Assembly (NCBI GenBank): GCA_964035575.1
Contig: OZ037931.1
Coordinates: 567,567 to 631,566, forward strand
Direction: 5' to 3'
From: Rhynchopus sp. YZ270_cl-10
Taxonomy: Eukaryota > Euglenozoa > Diplonemea > Diplonemida > Diplonemidae
DNA length: 64,000 nucleotides
Shown here: piece after piece, positions 1 through 10,495 of the stretch
Position numbering within the stretch: the first letter of the stretch is position 1
Layout of the letters: each line of letters begins with the position of its first letter
Position numbers and translations under genes: made by a program
Notes under the pieces: model-generated
Told to the model about the DNA's origin: nothing
Seen by the model: only the letters and a program-made list of their open reading frames with translations
Database searches by the model: none

Positions 1-213
1 ATTTTTTTGTTCCACGATAGGAAGCAGAGAGGTGCACAGTGAGTGAGGGAGAGAGAGAGAGGGGGGGAGACACGTTTCATCTTCAGACTCTCTTTATCCC
101 AAGAATTGTATTGCGGTGACTAAGCACCAAGAAAAACAAAACAAAAAGGATCCAAAAATACAACAAAAAAGATTGATGAATAACCAATGTTCAAAACATT
201 AAGTAATCTAATC

Positions 214-262
214 AGACTAAGCACCAAGAGGCTTAGGATCACCTATACATTTTTCTTTATCT
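214..262 (+). repeat. Dispersed repeat F1 (hairpin + T tract)
   Basis: Copy of family F1: stem CTAAGC, loop ending in AAGAG, stem GCTTAG, then GGATCA and a pyrimidine-rich tail. Other clear copies lie at 13,371, 14,368, 26,998, 27,555, 27,815 and 60,628, all on the same strand. Confidence 0.7.
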
Positions 263-700
263 CAAGCACCTTGGATCACGCGAGGCTTGCGCCCATCTTA
301 CTTTCTATATTTTTGGTAAACAGCCACGAAAGGGTTTTCATAAACATCTTTTCCTTTTTTTTTTAAAACCCCCCACCCAACTTTATTTCCACCCCCAAAA
401 CCCCCCTATACAATCATACTTTGTGTTCTATCGATAACGATTTCTTTTTATGTGACAGAGAGTGAAAAAAAAAAATACCCTCCCACAGGGCCCCCCGCAT
501 CTTTCACCCCTTATTTTTAGTCTTTTTTTGCATTCGTTGCTCGCTTGGTTTTTTTTTTGGGGTGGATGTACTAATTATTTTTTGTATGCTGTTTTTTTTC
601 CCCCTTCTCCCACAAGGAGCAAGGTTTGTGGCCATTGTTATTTTTTTTTGGTCCACCATTCTACAATACTCAACCTATAATGCCAAACCCATCCCATCCA

Positions 701-755
701 CACGGTGGAATCCGCCCAAAATGGGTGGACCCCTTTTTGGGCAGACTCCACCGTG
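701..755. repeat. Short foldback repeat
   Basis: Inverted arms of about 21 nt, starting CACGGTGGAATCCGCCCA and ending GACTCCACCGTG, are separated by about 13 nt. It would fold into one hairpin in DNA or RNA. It could be a tiny MITE; no target duplication is clear. Confidence 0.6.
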
Positions 756-1227
756 TATAGACAAAAAAAAAGAGCCCCTCCCCCCTTCATCTCCGAAGTC
801 GCGATGCAAAACAACAAAAAAACAGCAGTGTTCGTACAGGGCGTATTAATAGTCAGGGAGGGGCTACTCGCAGTGTTACTAACTACTCCTCCAAAATGAT
901 GAATGTTGTGTTACGACTAGTTAGTGTGTGATGTTACTACTGTCCACTAGACAGTCCAGTAGGAATAGTAGCGTCAGTAGAGTTAGAAAAACGTGTCGTT
1001 TGCGTTGTTCTTCTACGTTCTTCTACTAGTGGTCCCCCCCTGACACTACTAGGTGGCTCTAGAACACCATTTACTATACATAGCGCTCTAATTAGACTCC
1101 AACTAGATAATTAGAGTCGGCAGTTAGAGTATAATTAGAGTCTTTAAAACTCTAACTGAACTCTAATACTCTAACTGGACTCTAATTAGACTCTAATTAG
1201 AGTCTTATAATAGGGTCAATAAGAGGG

Positions 1228-1331
1228 GCACATCAACCAATGCTATAGCCATAAACCCAGGGAGCATAGCCAGTGCAAGAAATTCGATTTTGTAATCCAG
1301 AACGTCTGTTTTCTGCTTGCAGAGGACTAGA
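1228..1331. repeat. Shared element core, left fragment (copy A)
   Basis: This matches about 19,515-19,605 and 39,245-39,345, including CAGGGAGCATAGC and the following TCTGCTTGC-GAGGAC. The copy is interrupted at 1,332 by the nested transposon and resumes at 3,760. It is visibly more diverged than the other two copies. Confidence 0.8.
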
Positions 1332-1928
1332 TACACTGTGGCTAGGGGTATGGGGATAGGTTCGCTGGGATAGCATATTTGGGGATAGCATATGCCATCC
1401 CCCAGGGGATAGCATAACCTATCCCCGGGGATAGGTTATGCTATCCCCGGGGATAGGTTATGCTATCCCCCTGGGATAGGTTATTTCAGGATAACCTATC
1501 CCCCTGGGATAGCATTTGACTGTACTTTACTAAGGATCTGCGTGCTGGGGACACAAAAATTTAGTATCCCCACCCAGGTGCCCATTTGTCACCTTCCCAC
1601 CCCTTAAAAAAATACAAAATAATGGGGGGATTCGGGTGCCCAAATAATCCTATGCACAAAAAATGAAGCGGGGAAAGGGATAAATAATTTTATTTCCCCC
1701 ACCCAACAACAATGATAAAGCGTAACGACAACAAATAAAAGCAAATAGGAATTTGTGGTTTTTGTGAGGCACTCAACGAAGTGTGCCGGCTCTGTGGAGA
1801 CACGGAGCCACCAGCACTCCCCAGTCTTTTTTCCGGAAGTACCTGGAAAACTCGCGGTTGCGACCAGGCAAACGAAAAAATTCAATTACACACCAAATGT
1901 GTGCGGGAGAAAATAGAAATGCAAAAAA

Positions 1929-2075
1929 TTCCAGCTTCATCTGTGGGTGCGACGTTCTGCGGGCCTCCAGACATTAGGTGTTATAATTATTCTTGTTGCC
2001 ACTCATCACCATCAGAATAACACCACAAAATGTCTGGAAGCCCGCAGAACGTCGCACCCACAGATGAAGCTGGAA
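1929..2075. repeat. 46-nt near-perfect inverted repeat around an ORF start
   Basis: The arms 1,929-1,974 and 2,030-2,075 match at 45 of 46 positions with a 55-nt loop. The right arm contains the first 15 codons of the open frame starting at 2,030, so its transcript would place the start codon in a strong hairpin if transcription begins upstream. Confidence 0.85.
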
Positions 2076-2482
2076 TTCCAAAACAAAAAGACCTCTTCGC
2101 AGACTTCTTCAAGCTGTACGTGCTTCCTGCACCCAAACACAGCATCCACGTGACGGACCTCAGGGAACTGATCCGAAAGGTATTCCCCAAGCACTTCGGC
2201 AACCTTTCTGACGTAACGCCAACTGTCACATCCGCGATTAAGTCTGCACACAAGAAGGTCAAGGATAACTTGACAAAAAATGAGCACGAAGCACTTATGG
2301 CAGATGGGAGCGATGCGTGGCTCTACCGGTCCAAGAACGGTGCCCCCTGTGTCCTCTATGGAATGGATATTCGCAAGGAGCCAACCAACCACATGAAGAC
2401 TACCTCCGCATACATCCACATTAGGAAGTCCCAGATGAATTACAAAGATCAAAAAAGGACACTGAACCGATCAAGAGCCTGA
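2030..2482 (+). CDS. Transposon-internal ORF, 150 aa, unknown
   Basis: An uninterrupted frame of 150 residues from ATG to stop inside the nested transposon. The composition is protein-like: mixed hydrophobic and basic, with FADFFKLYVLP near residue 23, a middle section rich in Lys and His, and a basic end. The first 15 codons form one arm of a 46-nt inverted repeat. I recognise no domain. Its position suggests a transposition-related protein, possibly an N-terminal DNA-binding part, but that is inference. A second frame, 2,521-3,195, follows 38 bases later on the same strand and may belong to the same gene through splicing, or may be a separate or decayed piece. I see no motif that decides this. 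Confidence 0.4.
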   Translation: MSGSPQNVAPTDEAGIPKQKDLFADFFKLYVLPAPKHSIHVTDLRELIRKVFPKHFGNLSDVTPTVTSAIKSAHKKVKDNLTKNEHEALMADGSDAWLYRSKNGAPCVLYGMDIRKEPTNHMKTTSAYIHIRKSQMNYKDQKRTLNRSRA

Positions 2483-2520
2483 CAGGGAAGCAGGCGCATA
2501 TTGCCCTGACCAACCTGTGC

Positions 2521-3195
2521 ATGCAGGCAAAAGATGTTCAGCTCCAGATTGCGCTCTGTATGCAGGCACTCTCGTACTTTAAGTACCAGAATATATCGTG
2601 CCACTTTCATGCAAACGGAAGCTGCAAAAAGGAGTTTCTTTTTTCTCTTGTTCTGTACCACGCACTCATCTTTTCTCTTGAGTGGGTGGCTGCAGGGGTG
2701 ACAATGGGGAAGGGATACACATATTTTCACAGCATGTCCCACTGGTTTGATCCAGAGGACGCTGTGCCTGTCTGGGCATCAGACGAAATGGGGGAGCAAG
2801 GGAACAGCACGAGAAAGCTCTCAGCTGGACGGGTTGGGTCGGGGAAACAGTTTGAGAGGGGACAACACCGCTTTGAATCGGCGAGGAAAAAAAGTTTCAA
2901 AAAAATACCCACTCCTTCGCAAAAAGAAGACGACGTACCGCGCATATTTGCCTACAGTTATTTAAAAATTTGCAAGCGTTGTTTCACACGCAACAATACG
3001 TGGAGAACGAACTTGGATTATCTGGTGCAGCGAGTGAAGAGATGCGGATTCGACGGTCATGTGACGACTCAGGAGGGAACTAACGACATTTTGTTCAGTG
3101 CTGACTCTAATAACCATCAGTGCTTCAAACTGTGTGTGTGTGGCAAAAGAAAATGGGACATACCTTCACGAGCTTCCGAATACATAAGTGAGTGA
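2521..3195 (+). CDS. Transposon-internal ORF, 224 aa, unknown
   Basis: An open frame of 224 residues downstream of the 150-residue frame within the same element. It contains several Cys and His residues, including CKRCF near residue 154, and a basic stretch (about residues 95-140). There is a hydrophobic run near residues 37-60. I recognise no catalytic DDE/D signature. The frame ends about 220 bp before the right inverted repeat, where an intact element's gene would be expected to end. Function unknown; it may be the rest of the element's main protein. Confidence 0.35.
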   Translation: MQAKDVQLQIALCMQALSYFKYQNISCHFHANGSCKKEFLFSLVLYHALIFSLEWVAAGVTMGKGYTYFHSMSHWFDPEDAVPVWASDEMGEQGNSTRKLSAGRVGSGKQFERGQHRFESARKKSFKKIPTPSQKEDDVPRIFAYSYLKICKRCFTRNNTWRTNLDYLVQRVKRCGFDGHVTTQEGTNDILFSADSNNHQCFKLCVCGKRKWDIPSRASEYISE

Positions 3196-3759
3196 GGAGT
3201 TCCACAAATGGGATGAAAAGGGGGTAGGGGGAGCCTTTTCTCTTTTTCTGTGTTTAACAATGTAAACCCAAAACGACCCCCTCTTTTGACGATTTTGATT
3301 TTACAGCTTTTTAGCTTTTTTCCCTGTGTTACCTTTTGAACTTTTGTGTGATTTTTATTGTGTGAAATGCTTGTTTTTTTTATCCGCATCCTTTTTTATT
3401 TATTTATCCCTTTCCCCCCCCGCTTCATTTTTTGTGCATAGGATTATTTGGGCACCCGAATCCCCCCATTATTTTGTATTTTTTTAAGGGGTGGGAAGGT
3501 GACAAATGGGCACCTGGGTGGGTATACTAAATTTTTGTGTCCCCAGCACGCAGATCCTTAGTAAAGTACAGTCAAATGCTATCCCAGGGGGATAGGTTAT
3601 CCTGAAATAACCTATCCCAGGGGGATAGCATAACCTATCCCCGGGGATAGCATAACCTATCCCCGGGGATAGGTTATGCTATCCCCTGGGGGGTGGCATA
3701 TGCTATCCCCAAATATGCTATCCCAGCGAACCTATCCCCATACCCCTAGCCACAGTGTA

Positions 3760-4390
3760 CAAGAAAATATTGTTTGTTCCCCCAGAAAACCAGTGCACAA
3801 TTCACACTGGTCTTGTTGCCTTTTTAGCACAGGAATTTTGGCCCAGGGCATGATCACTTGAAGCATGGCACTTTAGTGTGCATGGGGTAGGGTGTTGTTT
3901 GTTATGAATTCTCTTTGTTATAACATCTAAGTCAATCGCGGGTGGTGGTTTAGCGCGAGGCTTGGATCTCTCCTGGGTTCATAAGTAGTTATTTCTGCGG
4001 ATGAAATGAACGTATACTCATAGATTTCCCGTCGACACAACCTTTGATACTGGGATTATCCCCTTCGACCCCTTAGTGGTAGTTAAACTCGATTGACATT
4101 TACACTCCTAGAGATGAAAGAACAAGACAACACTTCTGTACCCGCGCATCAAAATTGTGGAAAACTTTGCACCCCAAACATCCTCAATAACGCCCGCCAA
4201 AAGGCGCCCCTTGTTACTGGGAGTTGGTTCTCATGTTTGTTACCTGCACAGCAGGAATTCCTCTGAGTCCAACGCTGTTTGGCCTGTCTGCGGCATTGCA
4301 CCCGAAGGTGCACGAAGAGTTTTTGCGGTGTCGCATTCCCTCATGTGTGGGTCACTCACACTTGAGGGCATGTGCCACTGCGGGTCCGGG
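3760..4390. repeat. Shared element core, right fragment (copy A)
   Basis: This continues the core interrupted at 1,332 and matches about 19,607-20,250 and 39,350-39,990. Shared landmarks are CAAGAAAATATTG, ATGAAAGAACAAGAC and CGCCCGCCAAAAGGCGCCCC. It is truncated and diverged relative to the other copies. Confidence 0.8.
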
Positions 4391-4393
4391 TAC

Positions 4394-4584
4394 CCATAGC
4401 TGAGAATAAGCCGGGTCCCGAGTCCCGGGTACTAGGTACAGTAGGACTTGGACTAGGCCCCCACCCTCCCGCGACCGGGTCCCCGACCCGCTTTCAGGCG
4501 GACCCACAGCGCCTTCACATAGTTGTGTCCCAGTCCGGCTGAGAATAACCGGGTCCCGGGTCCCCAAGTCTTATTCTCAGCTAT
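4394..4584. repeat. Foldback repeat, CATAGCTGAGAATAAG ends
   Basis: The ends CATAGCTGAGAATAAG (4,394) and CTTATTCTCAGCTATG (4,569) are perfect inverted copies, with further GGGTCCCGGGT palindromic sequence inside. A small MITE inserted in element A is the simplest reading. Confidence 0.65.
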
Positions 4585-5394
4585 GTGGGCACCTGGACAC
4601 CTGGGTCCTACAGAGGAACCTTAGGGGAACCAGTTCCTTAAGGCGTTTGCACCTACAAGAAGCCTGTTGTTTTACTCTAATTAGACTATAATTAGAGTGT
4701 AGTTAGAGTCTAATTATGCTCTAACTGCGCTCTAATTATAGTCTAATTGAAGAAAAGCGACTCTAATTATACTCTAACTGGACTCTAACTGACTTGACCC
4801 AAAATCCCAGACTCTAATTATACCCTAACACTCTAATTGGAGCGCTATGTATAATTTACGCAAAATTAAACAGAGCACAAAGCAAAGCACTTTCAAAACA
4901 AAAAAAACGTTTTCACACTCCCCCTGACTAGCCTTCCCTGCTGTGTATTATCCCCGTTTTTCGTTGGCTGACGAACTACGGTGGGGGAAGTTATCTCAAA
5001 CATTTTTATAGAACCGCGGAAATTGTGCAGTAGGGAATGTGGTGAAAACTGGTATTCATCGTCGCATAAAAGAGGGGAAAAAGTTGGAAAAGGGTGAGGG
5101 TACTTTGTACAGAGGCTATAATTAACCTTTATTTCTTTTGAATGGACAGTGACGATTTGTCTGAATGGCAATCGCTCAGTAAAGAAAATTATCAAAAAAA
5201 AAAAGCGACAAAAAGAACAAATCTTCCCGTCTATACCTGTAGGGTTGGTTTCAATAAAAGATGCAACTCATTGCAATTTATATCATCGTTCCGGGATATT
5301 TCTTTTTTTTTCTTTTTCATAATTCATACACTCACCCACCCATCTTTTCCCCACATTTTTTTTGGGGGGGAAAATAAGCTGAATAAAAACAGAC

Positions 5395-5470
5395 AGTGGA
5401 GATTGCACAAACTGTGGCAACACAAACCGAGGCAGCTACACTACTCCGACAATTTATCAAAAAAAAAACA
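5395..5470 (+). repeat. Dispersed repeat F3 (A-tailed)
   Basis: Reads GTGGAGATTGCACAAACTG, then GTGGCAACACAAACCGAGGC, then CTACACTACTCC and AATTTATC followed by an A run. Near-identical copies lie at 8,054, 51,287, 58,133 and 63,918, always on the + strand. Confidence 0.85.
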
Positions 5471-5474
5471 AATC

Positions 5475-5570
5475 TTCTGTAGTACATAGGCTTCGGCCGA
5501 CATTGAGTACAGATCGTTATACCAGTAGGTACAACGTGATTGTCGATGCAACAAAAAACAAACAAATTAA
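5475..5570 (+). repeat. Dispersed repeat F5, candidate structured RNA
   Basis: Contains GGCTTCGGCC, a short stem capped by a UUCG tetraloop, then a second hairpin (GTTATACC, loop AGTA, GGTACAAC) and an ATTGTCGATGCAAC-A tail. Relatives lie at 36,236 and 57,975; a remnant lies at 28,321. Confidence 0.75.
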
Positions 5571-5661
5571 GATGTCATAGAAGCAACCCTATTCCTCAAA
5601 GGGCGGACCGGAAACCCGTTTAAAGAAAACGCCGATTTTATTTTTATACGAAGCTGTAACA

Positions 5662-5765
5662 GAGGTTTCCTCTTAGGCCAGGTAGTCAGTGGGAGCGTAT
5701 TGAAGTAATAAGAGTATATCAATCACAGAATATTTTATTACACAACTTTTTACGCACAAACAAAA
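5662..5765 (+). repeat. Dispersed repeat F7
   Basis: Shares GTCAGTGGGAGYGTA, ATCAATCACAGAATA and TTTACGCACA with 14,812-14,905 over about 95 bp in the same orientation. Function unknown. Confidence 0.7.
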
Positions 5766-6596
5766 TCCCCTTGAATTGTGTGGCCGAATAGCAACTTTAA
5801 AAAAAAAAAAAACGCAACAACACAAAAAAGGAAACAAAATGGGTAACTATTACTTTCCTGGGTAAAATCTATTCCCGCTATTTCCCCCCTGGAGGGTGGT
5901 CAGCCCTTAAAAGGAAATCCTTCAGATCACCCCTAACCCCCCTCCCAAAGGAGGGTTCTCATTCCTTAGAGAATCTCTCTTGCTGTGCAGGATTTATTTT
6001 ACGTCTTTTTGTAAGCACGATTCTTTCAATTTTTTTTCTTCCCCTTTTTTTTTTCCGTTACGTTTCTGTTTTATTCTTCTTTTTTTATAACGATGTATGT
6101 CATACACATCAACAAAGTTTCCCCTATGCCCTCCCCAAGGTAACAAAAAATCACCAGAGGCTTAGCCCTTTATTACCCCCCTCAAGGAAAAAGAGTCTTG
6201 TCGTTTTTTTTTTTTTTCGTTTATTTTGCAAGCATCCTTTTCCTTTTTCATAAAACGGTGGCAGATCACTCTGTCTTTCTTTTTTTTTTTTACTTTATTT
6301 TTTTTTGGCAACAAAAATAGTGCAAGGTGAATACGTATAGTGAAAGCTTAGATTCATCTTTTCTTTTCCTTTTTTCTTTTTCTTCTTCAAGTACTCAAAT
6401 ATCCCCTTTCGGATAGAATGTACTTTCCCCTTTGGGGAAGGAGAAGAAAAAAACAACAACCAACCCACACTCACTCACTCTCTCTCTCTCTCCAGCATCC
6501 CTTTTTCCACCACCCCAAAGCCCTCATTTTAGTTGAACAACGACAATAAAACAAAAAAAAGGTCCCATTTTTTTTTTGCTCCTCTGTGATACCACG

Positions 6597-6860
6597 AAAA
6601 CGGAATGTAGCACTGCATGGTTGGGGTGTCGATCCCCCCCCCCGGGTAACCACTCATCTATAGTATACCAACACCGTTCACGAGAGTTGGTGTGGCTGAA
6701 AGGGGGTGCTATTTTTTGTGCTATTTTCTGCTATTTTCTGCTATTCTGGGCACTCTGGATTTTTTTGGCGCGGCTGGAAGGGAGGTGCTATTTTGTGCTA
6801 TTTTGGGGTCGTCGGATCACACCAGAGAGGGCTTTTTGTATTTTCAACTCTTCTTTTCTA
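6597..6860 (+). repeat. Diverged F2 repeat upstream of the 718-aa gene
   Basis: Contains GACTGCATGG-like sequence (6,608), TTCACGAGAG (6,677) and AGAGGGCTTTTTGTATTTTC (6,824), the landmarks of family F2, spread over a longer interval with repeated GTGCTATTTTCTGCTATTTT. It ends about 60 bp before the start codon of the next gene. Confidence 0.5.
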
Positions 6861-6919
6861 CTCGATTCTCAACCCATTTTTTTTTCTCCAGAAAACCAAC
6901 CAACAATGCATACACGAAG

Positions 6920-9900
6920 ATGAGCAGTCTGCCCCCCACACCAGGTGGGGATGTTGGTGCGCAGGGCAACCCTGAGGGAGTTGCTGAGGAGAAACGCGCC
7001 CCGAGGGGCAGCAAGCAAAAAAAGAAGGCGCAGGCGGTCCCTGGTGTTCTAGACGACGCAGACACGGATATATCAGATTTGGGACGTGCCTTTGTGGAAA
7101 CCCTGGACACTACCGTCTTACATGATGTATCCCGCATAGGAGGCTATGAGGATGACGCAGAATTGGATTTCAGCTGGGAGACCCCAAGCAATGCTGCCCC
7201 CGGGAATTCCTTTAGCTTCAACTTAAATGCCTTTACTGACCCGGGGCAGAGTCAGGATAAGGCGTCATCTGGATTGCCAGAAATGACCCTTCCTCCGTTG
7301 TCTGCGCACCAAGAGGAGTTAGGATTGGCTGCCTTCATTCCAGAGTCATTTGAAATGATCCCTCCTCCTCCTCCTCCTCCTCTCGCTGTCCCCAAAGCTG
7401 CGGAGCAAAAAAACGCATTTCTTTCTGCGCCTGAAAACGCCACAGAAAACCTTATGCACAGTCCAGAATCTGTGGAATTGGATATCGAGGTGGTGACGCC
7501 AATCACAGAGAATCTGCAACCCCCTGTCCCGGAGGAGGTGCGCGAGCAGAGCCCCGCAAAGGAGGCCGTTGAAACGATAGAGAAAGAGCTGGGGGAAGAG
7601 GAGGAGGAGGAGGAGGAAGAGGAGGAGGAGTCGATCCTGGCTGTGGTTGCGCCTCAGGAGAAGAAAACGCCGAAAAAGGGAAAACCGACGGTAAAATTGG
7701 CAAAATCTGCACCACCTCCAGCAAAGACGGAAAAACCCGATGCAATACAACCTGAAACGCCAGCAAAACCCGTAAAAACGGAAAAACCTTCCACACCACA
7801 AGCAAAGCCGGCAAAACCCGCAAAGACAGCAAAATCGCAACCTGCAACACAAAAACCTGCCCCCAAGACAGCAAACAAAACCCCCGCGAAAACAAAGGCA
7901 ACGGCAAAGGACGACACAGCCGCGCCAGCACCGTCTTCAAAATCATCCAAACACAGTTTAAAGCGCGCTGCCATCCCACCTCCGAAGCTCTCCAAAAGGA
8001 AACGCCCTTCCTACGATAATTCGGTATGTTGGGAGAGGCTAGTTTCAAAAAAAAGTGGAGATTTGCACAAACTGTGGCAACACAAACCGAGGCAACTACA
8101 CTACTCCAACAATTTATCAAAAAATAGTAACTCTGATAGGTAAGTAAAAGGGGGGAAAAGGTTTTTTCGTTGATTGCAAAAAAAAACAAAACAAAAAACA
8201 ATAACAAAACAGGACTCCGATGAAAGCGAGCAGCCGCCTTACAAACGAATGCGTCTGATGAAGAACATCGATGAGCGTGTTTTCAAGGGAAAAGAGTTCC
8301 TTCAAAACGAAAAGATCAAAGAGCGTGAGATCAAGAAGGAACTGCGGAAGACCACACCGAAGCCAGCGAGGAAGAAGTCCTCACCCAAGAAGAAGTCATC
8401 CCCAAAGAAAAAGGCAACACCAAAGGCCTCTGGGAAGGCTGCCACGGCGGAGGTATACAGCACCACCCCACCCCACCACTGCCACGACGGTGAAGCGAGA
8501 GTTTTTACCCCACCGATATTTGTTGTCTTACTGTACTACCCTACTGTTATGATTTGCAGGGAATGTTGTGATTTTTTTCCCCTTACACGTAGTGTTAGGG
8601 TAGGCACAATTTTTCTTGTGTTTAATGCTCGGTCGGGTCCCAAAAAGTTCCGCGCGCGCGCGCAGAAAAAAACACACAAAGAAAAAAAAACACACACAGA
8701 GACACAGCAAAAATAAAACATCGAAGCCAGGCTGTCTTCTAATTCTGGAAATTTTCCGGAAAATTCCGACATCCGGAAGCAATTTTTTTCCTTGAAAAAA
8801 CAGTGGGTTTTCAGCCCAAACATGCCGCGATAGACATTTCCAGAATCCGCTCGTTCTGTGGTGGGGGACATACAGAAAACCGACAAAATTTTAGTGGCAT
8901 AAATTTCCACAAAATATGAACCCATCCTCATAAACAAGGGTCATTTTCAGGTCGGAAAATCCACATTCGGATAAAATTGTGGCGTTCCTGACTGGGAACA
9001 GGTAGCGCCGCAGGCGCACGGTACCCAACTTTTGTCTTTTTATTTTCCCCTTTTCTCTGCTTTCTTTTGATGCGCGAGCCGATTGCTCTCCACGGTGGGT
9101 CACATGATAGAATTATATCATGTGACCCACTCGTATATGGATGATTCTGTGTTCGAAGATACTTGGTTGATTTTTCCCGTGGAGGAAGACGGGAGGGAAA
9201 GTCAAGATAACCTGTTGACGTAAGGCAATGTTTTTTTTTCTTCCATGTTTTTTTTTTTTGGAATCTCAAAATTTTCCGCGCGCGCGAGCATTAAACAAAT
9301 AAAAAAGTGTGCCTACCCTTATTAGAAACTCGAATAATAAAGCCAACGTTTAATCGCCTGATACCGACTATTTTCTCCTCTGTTGTTAGGCTGCGTTCAA
9401 ATAATCTTCCCCCCTTTTTCTAGTCGAGTAATCAAGATCAGTTGGCAGACTGTAAGAGTCGAGTTTTTTTTTGACGACTTTTGTTTAGAATTCAACACCC
9501 CGTTTCTTGTACAGAAATCGCAAAAATTGTCACTCAAAAGTGAAGAACCGACTCAGCACTCCGAAGAGGCCGAGCAGGACGCACTTGATGTGGATGTGGA
9601 CAAAAAGAAGAAAAACACACCAGCAAAGGGCGGCAGCAAGAAGCCGGCCCCCAAGGCGAAGAAGACCCCAAAGACTCCTACCACAGCACCTAAGGCAAAA
9701 CCCACCCCAAAGAAGGGAGAGAAGACAGAGACGGACACAAAGAGTTCTCCCCCCAAGCCCAAGCCGAAACCGAAGCCGAGGAAGCGCAATCGCAAACGCA
9801 AGCGCCCCCTGGAGCGAGATGACCGTCCCCCAGGCATCCCGGCCCCCAAGCGTGGTACGCCGATGCACTACAACGCATCGTTTTGGGATGACTCCAGCTG

Positions 9901-10495
9901 TGAATCGGTATGTCTTTGTTTACATCCCCCCCGTTAAATAACCTTAAGAACTCATGTCATTTATCACCCATGGCATTTCATGTAATATTGTAGGTTCATG
10001 ACACCATTTTTAAAGACCACCAAAACAACGCAAAAAAGTAACTTTCAACTCTCTACCACAACCTCAATCTCGCAGTCACCCCCGCAGCATACCCTCCGAG
10101 GCAAACTGATGCGCTATCGTGAGCGGCGGAAACAGCCGTTGACGGAGGAGACTGCGGTTGTCTGTGTGAAGGATATATTTGCCTCAGTTGACAGCCAGAC
10201 CGGCTATGCTCCTGCAGGTGTCACACCGTACCCTGTGTACGCCGCTGGGCTGGCGGGTTCGCCGGGTGCTGCGAATCTGGCGTGTTGGGTGCGTGCGTCG
10301 CCGTTGGGACAGCTTGTATCTGTCACTGAGCTGCGTGGCCTCGTCTTCCAAGCGTCTGCCCTGTCCGATGCAGAGTTCATAGCGAAAGTGCTGGATCTCG
10401 CCTCCCGCAACCCTGCCAAGGAAGGTGGCACCAAAGCGGTCACACAGTTTATCAAGTATTGCCGCCTCCGTTTTGGTGTCGGCGGAAGGAATTAA
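6920..10495 (+). CDS. Lys/Pro-rich, probably nuclear protein, 718 aa, 4 exons
   Basis: I do not recognise this protein. Exons are 6,920-8,023, 8,213-8,452, 9,515-9,907 and 10,076-10,495; all three introns are phase 0 with GTATGT or GTATAC donors and CAG acceptors. The start chosen is the first in-frame ATG after an upstream repeat; the open frame extends further up only through repeat-like sequence. Residues 1-240 are acidic with a run of eight prolines. A run of 12 glutamates lies near residue 235, followed by a long Lys/Pro/Ala-rich tract (about 250-560) with SPKKK repeats like histone H1 tails or chromatin-associated proteins. Residues 580-718, encoded by exon 4, are of normal composition and likely a folded domain. 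Intron 1 holds an F3 repeat and intron 2 a 721-bp MITE. A nuclear or chromatin role is inference from composition. An alternative exon 4 acceptor 12 bp downstream would drop four residues. Confidence 0.75.
8054..8122 (+). repeat. F3 repeat inside intron 1
   Basis: An A-tailed F3 copy lying in the sense orientation within the 189-bp intron 8,024-8,212. It makes up over a third of the intron and differs from the 51,287 copy at few positions, so it may be recent. Confidence 0.85.
8598..9318. mobile_element. PIF/Harbinger-like MITE in intron 2 (TTA duplication)
   Basis: The ends GGGTAGGCAC and GTGCCTACCC are inverted copies, with similarity extending about 30 bp inward to TTTAATGCTCG. Both sides are flanked by TTA (8,595-8,597 and 9,319-9,321). 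A 3-bp TWA duplication with G-rich ends is typical of PIF/Harbinger elements. It has no coding frame of its own and accounts for most of the 1,062-bp intron. It carries CG-alternating tracts next to both ends and a TCACATGATA palindrome at 9,093-9,130. Confidence 0.75.
9093..9130. repeat. TCACATGATA palindrome
   Basis: GTGGGTCACATGATA is mirrored by TATCATGTGACCCAC around a short AT centre. The same unit builds the termini of the element at 38,206-40,753. Confidence 0.8.

Larger units (their letters stand above)
1..1076. other. Low-complexity intergenic DNA
   Basis: No gene is supported here. The stretch is rich in poly-T, poly-A and poly-C runs with a GA-rich patch at 50-70. It holds a short oriented repeat (family F1) at 214-262, a partial copy at 117-131 and a small foldback at 701-755. 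Short open frames at 462-899 are biased-composition readings with no recognisable protein. Confidence 0.6.
1334..3757. mobile_element. Nested TIR transposon with ~345 bp inverted repeats
   Basis: Both ends read CACTGTGGCTAGGGGTATGG inward and the inverted repeats extend about 345 bp (to about 1,675 on the left, from about 3,415 on the right). The outer half of each repeat is an array of GGGATAGGTTATGCTATCCC-like palindromes. TA flanks both sides (1,332-1,333 and 3,758-3,759). Removing the element restores a core of the same length as the uninterrupted copies, so it jumped into element A. The inside holds two + strand open frames of 150 and 224 residues (2,030-2,482 and 2,521-3,195). Neither matches a transposase I know, so a Tc1/mariner-like origin rests only on the TA duplication. 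Confidence 0.85.
1079..4849. mobile_element. TIR element A (TTAGAGT-type termini, TA duplication)
   Basis: Terminal inverted repeats begin CATAGCGCTC at 1,079 and end GAGCGCTATG at 4,849, flanked on both sides by TA (1,077-1,078 and 4,850-4,851). Behind each end lies an array of diverged CTCTAATTAGA and TTAGAGT units in inverted arrangement (about 1,085-1,205 and 4,675-4,840). The interior is a copy of the core found also at 19.3-20.6 kb and 39.1-40.3 kb, split by a younger nested element at 1,334-3,757. A TA duplication is typical of Tc1/mariner-like transposons, but no DDE transposase is recognisable, so family assignment is inference. Confidence 0.75.
4852..6596. other. Intergenic region with oriented short repeats
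   Basis: No gene is supported. It contains copies of families F3 (5,395), F5 (5,475) and F7 (5,662) in the + orientation, then strongly T-rich and C-rich DNA up to the gene at 6,920. Open frames here are short and compositionally biased. Confidence 0.6.

Noticed and set aside
1781-2020. Zinc-finger-like peptide (CRLCG) conserved with 18,960-19,090
   Set aside because: Both strands and several frames are equally conserved between the two copies, so the match is nucleotide-level repeat similarity, not evidence for coding.
7346-8207. Antisense frames of 168 and 234 residues opposite the Lys/Pro-rich gene
   Set aside because: Shadows of low-complexity coding sequence, rich in Leu, Arg and Phe as expected from reversed Lys/Glu codons.
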